From contig DEXK01000020.1 in assembly GCA_002364085.1 (NCBI GenBank), positions 27,129 through 91,128 of the forward strand: 64,000 bases of DNA, in the 5' to 3' direction. The position numbers were made by a program, and so were the translations under genes. The notes below the pieces were generated by a model that saw only the letters and a list, made by a program, of their open reading frames with translations, was not told the origin of the DNA and did not search any database. The stretch is from Balneolaceae bacterium UBA3186 (GTDB taxonomy: Bacteria; Bacteroidota; Rhodothermia; Balneolales; Balneolaceae). This document shows positions 43,670 through 52,332 of this stretch, in pieces. Numbering within the stretch: position 1 is the first letter of the stretch; each line of letters opens with the position of its first letter.

Positions 43670-45403
43670 TTAAATTTTTGTGATGATATAATTTCCTAGT
43701 ATCTGAGCGTCTACTTTTTCGGCGGCAATAGCTGCATCTGCCAGTGTTCTAAATTGCCCAATACTCACTCTGTACAACGTTCCGAATTCAGTTGACGGTT
43801 TTTCTTTGATGATAACTCTGAAGCCATCACCTGAAAGTTTTTCAAACTGTGCATCCGCTCCAGATTTACGGCTCAATGTATATAGCACTATTGTATATCC
43901 ATTGTTCCCAGCTGTAGTTGCTGTTCCATTTAGTCCGTATGGTTCAGCATTTTCTTCTCCATTTAATGGAGTAATTATTCCAACCTCTCCGGGAGCCTTT
44001 TCATCGGCTACCAAAGGAGCTATATCGTTATCCTGAGCCTGTGCAAAATCACCACCTGTGTTCTCAGACAGATTTTGCGGCGTGTTTTCAGTTCCGGCAT
44101 CAATCTGATTCGAAGTGGTTTCTTCAATTTCAGGAATAGTGTTATTCGGTTGCTCTTCTTCCGTTTCAGTAGTTTGAGCAGGGATACTTTCTGGTTCCAC
44201 TACCGGTGGCGTATTTTGCACGATTTGAGTTGGGGTTGAACTCGGTGTTATGCCTTCAATATTCACCACTCCAAAATATGCCAGCAAATATCCGGCTCCA
44301 CCCAAAACGACCAGTCCAAGAACCATATATAAGAATACCGGAGCGCCTTTCTTTCTCTCTCTGGGGTTTTTAGGCGTTTTGCTCTTTTTTTCTGTTCTTT
44401 TACTTTCCTTGGGATCTTCTGCTTCTGTGCTTTCTTCTTTTTTAGAAGTTTTACCGGAAGACACATTTGTTACCACTGGCACAAAATCATTGTCATCCTC
44501 TTCTTCCAAAGATTCGAAAGGATCTTCAAAATCATCCTCAGCGCCGTCATCTTCCAGAGCAGAAAAATCAATTTCTTCCTCTCCTTCTTCTTCTATTATT
44601 TCCTCTTCAGTAGACTTTTCTTCGGTTTCAAAAACGTCCTCTTCATCCACTAATTCATCTTCTGTAGCAAATATATCATCTTCATCTATTAACTCTGTTT
44701 CTTCTGCTTCATCACCAAGCAATCCGGAAAACACATCTTCTTGTTCTTCTTCTTTATGTGCATCAATTCCCCATTCCTTAGGCCCGGGAATAGACTCCTC
44801 TTCTTCAGCGGCCTCTATTTCTTCGTCTGATTCTTCATTCGATTCCTCTTCTCCGAAAATATCTTTTAATGACTCTTCAAGGTCGTCAATATCTTCTTCA
44901 ACGGGGCTTTCTGCCACAATTTCTTCAGCATCTTCGCTCTCAATCTCTTCTTCAACTACAGCTTCTATCTCATCTTCAGTCAGATCTAAAGACTCTTCTT
45001 CTTGTTTTGATTTTTCGTGTTCTTCTGCTTCATTAAACAGCTCGGCAAACGGATCCTCGTATTCTTCCCGCTCTTCAGTTCCTCCTCCGTCAAGAATTCC
45101 CTGTATGGGATTTTCTTCCTCCTCTTTAGTTTCTTGCTGTTCTTGTCCCCCAGGAAGCTCTATCGGCTCCATTCCTACATATTTGTAATTAATCTCTGTT
45201 TCAAGTTCCTCAGAAGGAATAAAAAGAATGTTGGAGCCGAGCTTACTGAAAATACCAAAACCTTCAACTTCATAGCCTTCTCCTTCATCAAAAGACGTTT
45301 TCATCTCGCTAATAAGTTCTTCGAGATACTTCTCTACTTTTTCTTTTTCTATCCCGGAATTATCCGAAAGGAGTGCTATAAATTTTTCGTTGTCTATCAG
45401 CAT
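43670..45403 (-). CDS. HU-like domain, acidic linker, TM helix and SPOR domain protein
   Basis: 577 residues with an unusual multi-part layout. Residues 1-75 are a prokaryotic HU/CCDC81-type domain (GIEKEKVEKYLEELISEMK, GYEVEGFGIFSKLGSNILFIPS). About 80-325 is a very acidic Glu/Asp/Ser-rich region. A TM helix lies near 350-375, then a Pro/Thr/Gln-rich linker, and a SPOR domain ends the protein (about 500-577; GYTIVLYTLSR, LYRVSIGQFRTLADAAIAAEKV). SPOR domains bind denuded peptidoglycan, so the protein could link a cytoplasmic partner to the wall at division sites. It sits immediately before the ExbB/ExbD/TonB genes and after a second HU-like gene (two bases between). Confidence 0.83.
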   Translation of the reverse strand: MLIDNEKFIALLSDNSGIEKEKVEKYLEELISEMKTSFDEGEGYEVEGFGIFSKLGSNILFIPSEELETEINYKYVGMEPIELPGGQEQQETKEEEENPIQGILDGGGTEEREEYEDPFAELFNEAEEHEKSKQEEESLDLTEDEIEAVVEEEIESEDAEEIVAESPVEEDIDDLEESLKDIFGEEESNEESDEEIEAAEEEESIPGPKEWGIDAHKEEEQEDVFSGLLGDEAEETELIDEDDIFATEDELVDEEDVFETEEKSTEEEIIEEEGEEEIDFSALEDDGAEDDFEDPFESLEEEDDNDFVPVVTNVSSGKTSKKEESTEAEDPKESKRTEKKSKTPKNPRERKKGAPVFLYMVLGLVVLGGAGYLLAYFGVVNIEGITPSSTPTQIVQNTPPVVEPESIPAQTTETEEEQPNNTIPEIEETTSNQIDAGTENTPQNLSENTGGDFAQAQDNDIAPLVADEKAPGEVGIITPLNGEENAEPYGLNGTATTAGNNGYTIVLYTLSRKSGADAQFEKLSGDGFRVIIKEKPSTEFGTLYRVSIGQFRTLADAAIAAEKVDAQILGNYIITKI

Positions 45404-45405
45404 TT

Positions 45406-45603
45406 CTACTCCTCCATATCGGCTTTGAATTCAATACTGTCTTTAGGAGGAAGCATTACAAGTTTTCCATCTCCTTTTCTTTCTTGCTGTTGGCTTGTAT
45501 GTTCTGCCTTAAAAGTACCTAACCCTTTTATCTCAACAGAGTTTTTCATGATAATTTGATCACGGATCGTTAAACCGAATGCTTTTAAAAAATCGTTCGT
45601 CAT
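45406..45603 (-). CDS. Small HU-like DNA-binding-type protein
   Basis: 65 residues resembling the start of an HU/IHF-type fold, with DFLKAFGLTIRDQIIMKNSVEIKGLGTFKAEHTS and MLPPKDSIEFKADM; the usual DNA-gripping beta arm is shortened. It overlaps the logic of the following gene, whose N-terminus has a related HU domain, and they are separated by only two bases. A heterodimer of the two HU-like domains is possible but unproven. It lies 3 bp downstream of the 574-codon barrel gene. Confidence 0.72.
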   Translation of the reverse strand: MTNDFLKAFGLTIRDQIIMKNSVEIKGLGTFKAEHTSQQQERKGDGKLVMLPPKDSIEFKADMEE

Positions 45604-45606
45604 AGC

Positions 45607-47325
45607 TTATAAAGTTACTTTTATACCTCCGAATATTTGAAAAGGTCGTTCTTCGTAACCTTGCCAAACCTCATAGTTTTGTCCCAGAATATTCAACACT
45701 TTCAAGTAAACGCCAAATTTTTCATTGAACTTATAATCAGCTCCTGCATTCACCAAAATATAACCATCAACTGTTTGTGTGTTAGGCGAACTGCCATCCT
45801 CTCTTTCTCCAATATATTGCATCCAAGAACTTACTTTAAATTGATCTACAGGTTTTATGGAAAATACTGCTTCTGCACCAAGTCTTTCTTCAAATGGAAT
45901 GTCGCTTCCACTTTTTAGTTCCGGCCTTTGAGCGTATACGAATCCATCAAACCAAACTTTATCAGAAATTATTTGCTGAGTCACTCCTAACTCCATTTTG
46001 AATTTTGAAGCATCTGAATAATTGATGGTATAAAATGTCTGTTCTGTATTAGCACCGAATGCTCTTGAAGCTCTTGAGTAGTAGCTATAATTGTCAATCG
46101 CCTTATAAGAAACGCTCCCAAAAAGCTTTGTGGACTCCATTGGATAGAATTCAATCCCTCCATCTACACCAAAGGTATATTGAAATTGAGTTTGAGAACC
46201 TATATTCAAAAATCTATTATTTTGATGATGCTCCCAGACAGATTTCATTTCAGGTTGCGCATAGATCTTACCTGTCAGGTTTAATCCTTCTTTAATTGTA
46301 TGGTTAAGTTTGGAATTCAGTACAAGTAAAGGCTTGCTTCTAAATCCGTCTGACAAATATGCAATTCCGCCTTCTAACTCTATTTCTGTGGCGTAATTGA
46401 ACAAACTACTATACCCAAAAGTTACTGAAGTGTTCAACCATTGAGTATCACCGGCACCTTCGGTTGAATAATTCCCGCCTTCTACGTCAATTTTAGCTGT
46501 TAAAACATCATATAATTTTGATCCTGCCCATTCTTTTTTAAATCCTGTCTGAATAATTTGCTCAGATTGGCTTCCCCTTAAAGCCGCATTTGGCGCCATT
46601 AGATCTATATTTACTGCAGATGTATTGAAGTACAATTCCCATCCTTCCAGGTCATTGGTATTGTTTTCGAGGATAATACCTGCATTTAAGCCTTTGTAAT
46701 CTTTTTCAGGTGTGCCTGAATTATCTGAAGGTACATTATTTGACAATTCAAAAAGATGATTGAAATCACTGAAAGCACCTACTTTCGCGGACAACTTTGC
46801 TCCACCTTTCAGCTTCGTTCCATAAACACCGTTCAGGTCAAAAATTCTAAATCCTGAGTCCTGATTCTCTAAATGACCATTTGAGCTTGAATAATCAATA
46901 TTAATAGAAGCAATGCTTTCATTATTTAATCTTCTTAAAACATAAGCTTCAAGTTCAGGAGTAGTAAAACTACCGAATCCTGCTTTTACAAAAGCATTAG
47001 TTCTGGGTGGTTCTTGCAAAATTGATTTAAAAGGCGGTTCTGGTCTGTCCAGCTGAGTTAGAGCAATGCTAGCAACAGCTTCTCTGTCCGATTCCATAAA
47101 AGGAACTCTGTTTGGGTCGATTCGAAAAACTCTGGGTTTAGGATTGAATCCTAAAATAGGCTGACGTCGGATTCCCGGAAATCTTGCCCTGAATTCACTA
47201 CGGATTTCTATATCCTGAGGATCTATTTCAGGTAGCAATGAATTTTGAGTGCTCCCGGTTTGTGCGAAAGCATCCACCCCTGAAATCAGAAAAAATAAGA
47301 AAGTGGCTACAATTGATCGTTTCAT
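45607..47325 (-). CDS. TonB-dependent-receptor-like beta-barrel protein without plug domain
   Basis: 572 residues from ATG 47325; an in-frame TTG at 47331 is less likely. The signal peptide ends near VDAFA. No plug domain or TonB box is seen. A 60-residue linker with the Pro/Arg-rich PGIRRQPILGFNPKPRVFRID leads into repeated amphipathic strands such as LEAYVLRRLNNESIASINIDYSS and the C-terminal KVLNILGQNYEVWQGYEERPFQIFGGIKV, like the last strands of TonB-dependent receptors. It is the first gene of the minus-strand run that continues into the HU-SPOR, exbB, exbD and tonB genes, so a joint role with that motor is likely. Confidence 0.75.
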   Translation of the reverse strand: MKRSIVATFLFFLISGVDAFAQTGSTQNSLLPEIDPQDIEIRSEFRARFPGIRRQPILGFNPKPRVFRIDPNRVPFMESDREAVASIALTQLDRPEPPFKSILQEPPRTNAFVKAGFGSFTTPELEAYVLRRLNNESIASINIDYSSSNGHLENQDSGFRIFDLNGVYGTKLKGGAKLSAKVGAFSDFNHLFELSNNVPSDNSGTPEKDYKGLNAGIILENNTNDLEGWELYFNTSAVNIDLMAPNAALRGSQSEQIIQTGFKKEWAGSKLYDVLTAKIDVEGGNYSTEGAGDTQWLNTSVTFGYSSLFNYATEIELEGGIAYLSDGFRSKPLLVLNSKLNHTIKEGLNLTGKIYAQPEMKSVWEHHQNNRFLNIGSQTQFQYTFGVDGGIEFYPMESTKLFGSVSYKAIDNYSYYSRASRAFGANTEQTFYTINYSDASKFKMELGVTQQIISDKVWFDGFVYAQRPELKSGSDIPFEERLGAEAVFSIKPVDQFKVSSWMQYIGEREDGSSPNTQTVDGYILVNAGADYKFNEKFGVYLKVLNILGQNYEVWQGYEERPFQIFGGIKVTL

Positions 47326-47402
47326 CGTCAAAAAAGAAGTTTTAAGAATGTACTAAATTTTTAAAGCAAGGTTAACCTGCTTAAGTCAAAAGATGTACTG
47401 CT

Positions 47403-48437
47403 TTATTCCGGGCTTGTTCCATTTGTTTTGGCTGAATGTTTCAACGCAATATACTTATCCAAAGCCAGCAATATTGGGGTGCTTATAATAATTACAGCAA
47501 GTGTTGATGCATGGGTTATGGTTCCGTATGCCAAACCAATTGCTTCAGGAACCGCATAAAGTAAAAACAAGCTCTTTGTAATAAACAAGTGATACGTACC
47601 AACCCCACCCGGAGTCGGTATTATAATTCCTACCGCCGATACCATTGTGAGCACTAAAGCATCTGCATATGAAAGATCATATATGGTGTGCATATCAAAC
47701 ATCCAGAATGGAATGTATGTCATGCCTATATAGCAAACCCAGATCAGCGCTGTGTATAACACAAAAAGTGGCCAGTTTTTAAGCTCCTTTACAGCAAGCA
47801 CGCCATCAATGAATGTCTTTGATATTTCTTTAAACTTTTCGAAGCCTTTAGATATCAATTCAACTTTTTTGCTTAAAGATCTCAGAATTAAATAGACCGC
47901 GCCAAAACCAAGGATACCAATTCCTAAGTATTTACCAATTGACAAAGCAAATGATAGCAGAACTTCCGAGTCGGTGATATCTAAACCGAATAAATTACTT
48001 AAGATTTCAGGATCTGAGATCATAAATATGACCACAAAAGCCATCAACAAAAGTAAACTGATCATATCTATAATACGCTCAAGAACAATGGTTCCGATCA
48101 GCTTGCTATTACTTTCATCAACCTGACGAGCTACATACACAGGTCGTGTAACTTCTCCCAATCTTGCGAATGGAATGTTTGAAAGATAACCTACCATCAC
48201 ACCTGTAAAAAGAGTGACTCTGTGTGGAGTTTTAGCTTTATCGTTAAATAATAATCTCCATCTTTCCGCCCGAATAAAATGTGCCGATAGCGTAGCCAGA
48301 ACAAAAGGAATGATCCAGCCATAGCTCATGGATTTAGATGCTTCTATAATTTGTTCAAACTCTACTTCTTTGAAGGCAAGCCAAAGAAAAAAACCGGCGA
48401 TCAGAATTCCTGCAATTACTTTTAATGCTGTTTTCAA
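47403..48437 (-). CDS. UPF0104 / lysylphosphatidylglycerol-synthase-TM-type membrane protein
   Basis: 344 residues with seven to eight predicted TM helices. AHFIRAERWRLLF, GVMVGYLSNIPFARLGEVTRPVYVARQ and IIPTPGGVGTYHLFITKSL are the signature segments of this family (also called glycosyltransferase 2-associated or MprF-like flippase domain). It lacks the soluble MprF catalytic domain, so lipid flipping or transport is the plausible role. The start is TTG at 48437, two bases after the lolA stop, with no nearby ATG in frame. Confidence 0.85.
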   Translation of the reverse strand: MKTALKVIAGILIAGFFLWLAFKEVEFEQIIEASKSMSYGWIIPFVLATLSAHFIRAERWRLLFNDKAKTPHRVTLFTGVMVGYLSNIPFARLGEVTRPVYVARQVDESNSKLIGTIVLERIIDMISLLLLMAFVVIFMISDPEILSNLFGLDITDSEVLLSFALSIGKYLGIGILGFGAVYLILRSLSKKVELISKGFEKFKEISKTFIDGVLAVKELKNWPLFVLYTALIWVCYIGMTYIPFWMFDMHTIYDLSYADALVLTMVSAVGIIIPTPGGVGTYHLFITKSLFLLYAVPEAIGLAYGTITHASTLAVIIISTPILLALDKYIALKHSAKTNGTSPE

Positions 48438-48439
48438 GA

Positions 48440-49054
48440 TCAGTACCTAGTGTCAACTATTTCTGCATCCTGAGGATAGCGGAGCACGAATAATTCTTCA
48501 TTTTTAAGCAAAAAAGACCCGTTTTTAAAAGTAGTTATGATCTCGTTGTCAGAAAAGTCATACGCTGTAATGCTAATTGGAGTGGCTTTAGCATCCACAA
48601 TTATTTCTACCGTTAGATATAATGCGAAATCATCTTCTGTTTTCATGATGATCTTTGTTCTGCCGTTAGTCATTTTTTCTTCGGTAATAGTATAAGTGGA
48701 ATCTACTCCGTTCAACATCCTTGATGGAGCAAAGTCGTCATCTTCTTCAGAATAATCACTGATAATTACTCTGTTCCGCAGTTCATCATACACTCTGGAT
48801 GTTTCCCCATCCACGATCAACAACTGATTTTCACTATCTAGCCGGTATTTATCTGATGACACCCAGATCTTTCCTTCACTGGACAGAGATTCTTTTGTGT
48901 AAGAGTCATAATAAACGTGTTCGAAATCAGCTACAAAGGCTTTTTCATTTTCAAAATTGGCTTTTAGCTTTGGGAAAACTTTGTTTTGCGCTTGTACCGA
49001 GATCGCAAAAACGATCATCAGAAAAGTAATTAGGCTAGAGGTTTTCAAGGCCAT
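48440..49054 (-). CDS. lolA: LolA-like outer-membrane lipoprotein carrier protein
   Basis: 204 residues from ATG 49054, chosen because it gives a signal peptide (MALKTSSLITFLMIVFAISVQA) and the longer frame lies inside ftsK. The mature protein has the LolA pattern: FEHVYYDSYTKESLSSEGKIWVSSDKYRLDSENQLLIVDG. It would carry lipoproteins across the periplasm from LolCDE (compare the permease at 22479-23705) to the outer membrane. The start codon overlaps the last 20 bases of ftsK, so translation is probably coupled to it. Confidence 0.87.
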   Translation of the reverse strand: MALKTSSLITFLMIVFAISVQAQNKVFPKLKANFENEKAFVADFEHVYYDSYTKESLSSEGKIWVSSDKYRLDSENQLLIVDGETSRVYDELRNRVIISDYSEEDDDFAPSRMLNGVDSTYTITEEKMTNGRTKIIMKTEDDFALYLTVEIIVDAKATPISITAYDFSDNEIITTFKNGSFLLKNEELFVLRYPQDAEIVDTRY

Positions 49055-51578
49055 CAAAGATCTCTTGTAATTCTTCTTCTTCCTGAACGAGAACATCGCG
49101 TGCTGTACTTCCTTGATATGGTCCAACGATTCCTGCATTAAATAATTGATCTATGATTCTGCCGGCTCTGTTATAGCCGATCTTTAATTTTCTTTGTAGC
49201 AATGAAACTGATCCCTGCTGATGCAATACAACTACTTTTGCAGCCGCTTGAAACATTTCATCTATATCATCTAACGGGTCAGGTATTCCTACATTGTCCT
49301 CTTGTATTATCGGCAGATGAAATGGTTCCTTATATCCTGCTTGCTGACCAATAAATGAATTTATTCGTTCCACTTCCTCAGTAGAAACAAATGCATTTTG
49401 AAGTCGGGTCATCCCGGCGCCGTTTGTAAACAACATATCACCGGCTCCTACCAATTGATCAGCTCCTCCCACATCCAGGATAGTTCTGGAATCAACTTTT
49501 GAAGCTACCTGATAAGCAATTCGTGCCGGGAAGTTAGCCTTGATTGTACCCGTAATTACATTCACTGATGGCCGCTGAGTTGCAACTACCAAATGGATCC
49601 CAATTGCTCGTGCAAGCTGAGCAAGTCGGGCAATAGGCTCTTCAATTTGTTTTCCGGCTGTCATCATTAAGTCGGCAAGTTCGTCGATGATAACTACGAT
49701 ATAAGGCAAATGGCGGTGACCTAATTCTTCATCCAGTTCACCTTCTTTAAATTTCTTGTTGTACGCTTTGATATCCCGAACCAGTGCCATTTTCAGTAAG
49801 TCATATCGATCGTCCATTTCCTTACATACGCTGTTTAAAGTTTCCAGCGCCTTTGAGGTATCTGTTACAATCGGTTCATCTGCATTAGGCAACATTGCCA
49901 AAAAGTGATTCTGAATATTGCGATACAATGCCAATTCGATCTTCTTAGGATCGATCATTACAAATTTCAGATTTTCCGGATCACACTTATACAGCAGACA
50001 GGTAATAATAGTGTTTACACCAACCGATTTTCCGGAACCGGTTGCTCCCGCCATCAACAAGTGAGGCATTTTTGTAAGATCGATCATGAACACTTCATTT
50101 TCGATCGTTTTACCGAATGCCACCGGCAAGGTCATATCCGTTTCAACAAATCTCTTGGTGTTGATGACTTGTTTGATATACACCATTTCGCGTGTACTGT
50201 TCGGAACTTCAATCCCAACTGCAGATTTTCCGGGAATCGGAGAAAGCATGCGCAAACCTTTTGAAGCCATCGCCATTTTTAAGTCGTTGGAGTAGCTTTC
50301 GATCTTACTGATCTTAACGTCAGGCGCCGGTTCTAGTTCATACAAAGTTACTGTTGGACCCACGATTGCATTAATTCCTACAATCTCAATTCTGTGGCGT
50401 TTTAATTTATCCAGGATGATCCGTTTGTTTTCCCGAATTTCCTCCAGATCAACTTCTGTCCTGTCGTCAGACGGAGTGTCTAACAAGTCAATAGTTGGGA
50501 ATTTGTATCGTATAACCGGAACTTCCTTCGCTTTATCCCGATTTATCTTGTCCAGATCTCTTTCTCCAGCCTCTTCATCGCCTTCACCTTTAAAGACCGA
50601 AACTTCGAGCTCTTCGCTGTCTTCGTCCAGAACTTCTTTTTCTTCCAGATTGGAACTCTTGTCTAAAGCTGCCTTTTGTCTGTTATCGATGTCATCGGAA
50701 GCGCGTTTTTCCTTTTCGATGCGTTCCAGATCTTCTTCTTGAGATTTCGCTACAATGTCATCGATCGTTGGCGCAGGAGCTTCGGGCTCTTTAACTTCTT
50801 TTTTAGTTTCAGCTTTAGCACTTTTTTTCTCTTCTTTCTTAGCTACTTTTTCTTCTTTTGCAGCTTCACGTTCTGCTCTTCTTTCGGCTAAGCGCTCTTC
50901 TCTTTCCTGCGCTTTAATTTCTTTCTTTTCAGCACGAGCTATGCGGGCATCTTCCAATTTATGCTGAACATTTTCGATCCATAACTTCAGGTTATCGATG
51001 GACTTTTGAAGATCTCTGTCCCAAAGCAGTAGTAAAGTTACGATCGCCAAGAGTGACAAGATTATTCCCGATCCGATACTACTTGTAAAGTTCTGAAGCA
51101 CTTTTGAGATCGCTACTCCGGCCGCTCCACTCCAAACTGAATCGGCAGGAAAATCCAGATTGAAATTCATCCATCCCAAAACAGTTGAGAAAAGGATCAT
51201 ACTCCAAACACCCAAAATGGTGATCCAGCTCAGATCTTTATAATTCCGCCTTCTGAAAATGTGCCAACCTTGAAAAAAGATCAGAACTGCTAAAATAATA
51301 CTGGTGTAACCAAAAAGTTGGTGAACCACGAAATGAGAAAGATAAGCTCCCACAGGTCCAAGCCAGTTTTGCACTAACCTGGAGGATGCATCTTTATTGA
51401 AAAGATCCATAAACGACAACTTGGTCGCATATTGGTAATCCTCCGGTGTGTAGGAGACAATACTTAACCCAAGCAAAATCGCCAGAGCAATAATTATCAC
51501 TCCGATGATCTCTACTTTTCGGTTATCGTCAATACCTGCCTTAGAATTTCCGGCTGTATTTAACTTCTTTTTAGCCAT
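49035..51578 (-). CDS. ftsK: DNA translocase FtsK/SpoIIIE
   Basis: 847 residues. Four N-terminal TM helices (about 25-200) anchor it at the septum. A long charged linker (about 205-390) follows, rich in EREERLAERRAEREAAKEEK-type repeats, then the RecA-like motor with Walker A GATGSGKSVG (about 511) and Walker B IVVIIDELADLMM. The C-terminal gamma winged helix (VSLLQRKLKIGYNRAGRIIDQL) reads KOPS-type sites. Pumps DNA and activates dimer resolution at division. It overlaps comB upstream by eight bases and lolA downstream by about 20. Confidence 0.96.
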   Translation of the reverse strand: MAKKKLNTAGNSKAGIDDNRKVEIIGVIIIALAILLGLSIVSYTPEDYQYATKLSFMDLFNKDASSRLVQNWLGPVGAYLSHFVVHQLFGYTSIILAVLIFFQGWHIFRRRNYKDLSWITILGVWSMILFSTVLGWMNFNLDFPADSVWSGAAGVAISKVLQNFTSSIGSGIILSLLAIVTLLLLWDRDLQKSIDNLKLWIENVQHKLEDARIARAEKKEIKAQEREERLAERRAEREAAKEEKVAKKEEKKSAKAETKKEVKEPEAPAPTIDDIVAKSQEEDLERIEKEKRASDDIDNRQKAALDKSSNLEEKEVLDEDSEELEVSVFKGEGDEEAGERDLDKINRDKAKEVPVIRYKFPTIDLLDTPSDDRTEVDLEEIRENKRIILDKLKRHRIEIVGINAIVGPTVTLYELEPAPDVKISKIESYSNDLKMAMASKGLRMLSPIPGKSAVGIEVPNSTREMVYIKQVINTKRFVETDMTLPVAFGKTIENEVFMIDLTKMPHLLMAGATGSGKSVGVNTIITCLLYKCDPENLKFVMIDPKKIELALYRNIQNHFLAMLPNADEPIVTDTSKALETLNSVCKEMDDRYDLLKMALVRDIKAYNKKFKEGELDEELGHRHLPYIVVIIDELADLMMTAGKQIEEPIARLAQLARAIGIHLVVATQRPSVNVITGTIKANFPARIAYQVASKVDSRTILDVGGADQLVGAGDMLFTNGAGMTRLQNAFVSTEEVERINSFIGQQAGYKEPFHLPIIQEDNVGIPDPLDDIDEMFQAAAKVVVLHQQGSVSLLQRKLKIGYNRAGRIIDQLFNAGIVGPYQGSTARDVLVQEEEELQEIFDGLENL

Positions 51579-52308
51579 TCAAATTGATTAAAATTCCATC
51601 CTTCATTCCGGGAAGGACGTCAAATTTATCTGTTTCACAAACAAAAGGAATATCGCCGTCAGGAACAAGTTCTTTAAGACGAATTGCATGATCACTGGTT
51701 TCAATTGCTTGTTCAAGTTCATCTTTATAACTCTGATATAAACTGAAAGCGACCTTTACTCCGTCTTTAGTATTTTTTGGGAGTCTACCTTTGCACATTT
51801 TATAAATAATCGATCCGGCAAACAAAGTGTCTTCTAACGACATTTTTCCTTGCCAACCTGAACAGATCAAAACCACATCATCGTCGTGGTCTTCCAGTGC
51901 TTTTAAAATGCTTTTCTGATTTAGAAAACAGCCCACATACATCCGGTTCGCTAGCGCTGCTTTTTTGATCGCTTTGGTTCCGTTTGTAGTGTTGATGATC
52001 AACGTCTTGTCCGCTACTACATCTTCTGTATACTCTAACGGTGAATTTCCTAAATGAAAACCCTCGATCTTATGTCCGTTTTGTTCTCCACAAAGCAGAT
52101 AATCTTTGTTGTCCATTGTTTGGGCAATTCGGACTGCATCTTCCATTGCTCCAACCGGAATGATCTTTTTCGCACCGTTACTCAGCGCCGTCACCATCGA
52201 CGAAGCAGCTCTCAGCACATCAATAATAACCGCAGATTTTCCACGCAGATCCTCTTCCTGAAAGGATTGCACTGAAAAATATACGTCCATGTAATCTAGT
52301 CTAGCCAT
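51571..52308 (-). CDS. comB: 2-phosphosulfolactate phosphatase (ComB family)
   Basis: Removes phosphate from (R)-2-phospho-3-sulfolactate. The 245 residues have the family features: VIDVLRAASSMVTALSNGAKKIIPV, LLCGEQNGHKIEGFHLGNSPLEY, INTTNGTKAI and LICSGWQGKMSLEDTLFAGSI. Together with ComA (17794-18612) it would give sulfolactate. The gene overlaps ftsK by eight bases and is downstream of gcvT. Pathway membership is inferred from the pair; the end product in this organism (sulfolactate or a sulfonolipid precursor) is not settled. Confidence 0.9.
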   Translation of the reverse strand: MARLDYMDVYFSVQSFQEEDLRGKSAVIIDVLRAASSMVTALSNGAKKIIPVGAMEDAVRIAQTMDNKDYLLCGEQNGHKIEGFHLGNSPLEYTEDVVADKTLIINTTNGTKAIKKAALANRMYVGCFLNQKSILKALEDHDDDVVLICSGWQGKMSLEDTLFAGSIIYKMCKGRLPKNTKDGVKVAFSLYQSYKDELEQAIETSDHAIRLKELVPDGDIPFVCETDKFDVLPGMKDGILINLNG

Positions 52309-52332
52309 CGTAGTTCTTTAAAATATGTTCTC

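Noticed and set aside
44250..45188. Long Ser-rich plus-strand reading frame (312 codons)
   Set aside because: It is the exact antisense of the Glu/Asp-rich stretch of the HU-SPOR gene. GAA/GAT-rich codons give Ser-rich antisense frames; no signals support it.
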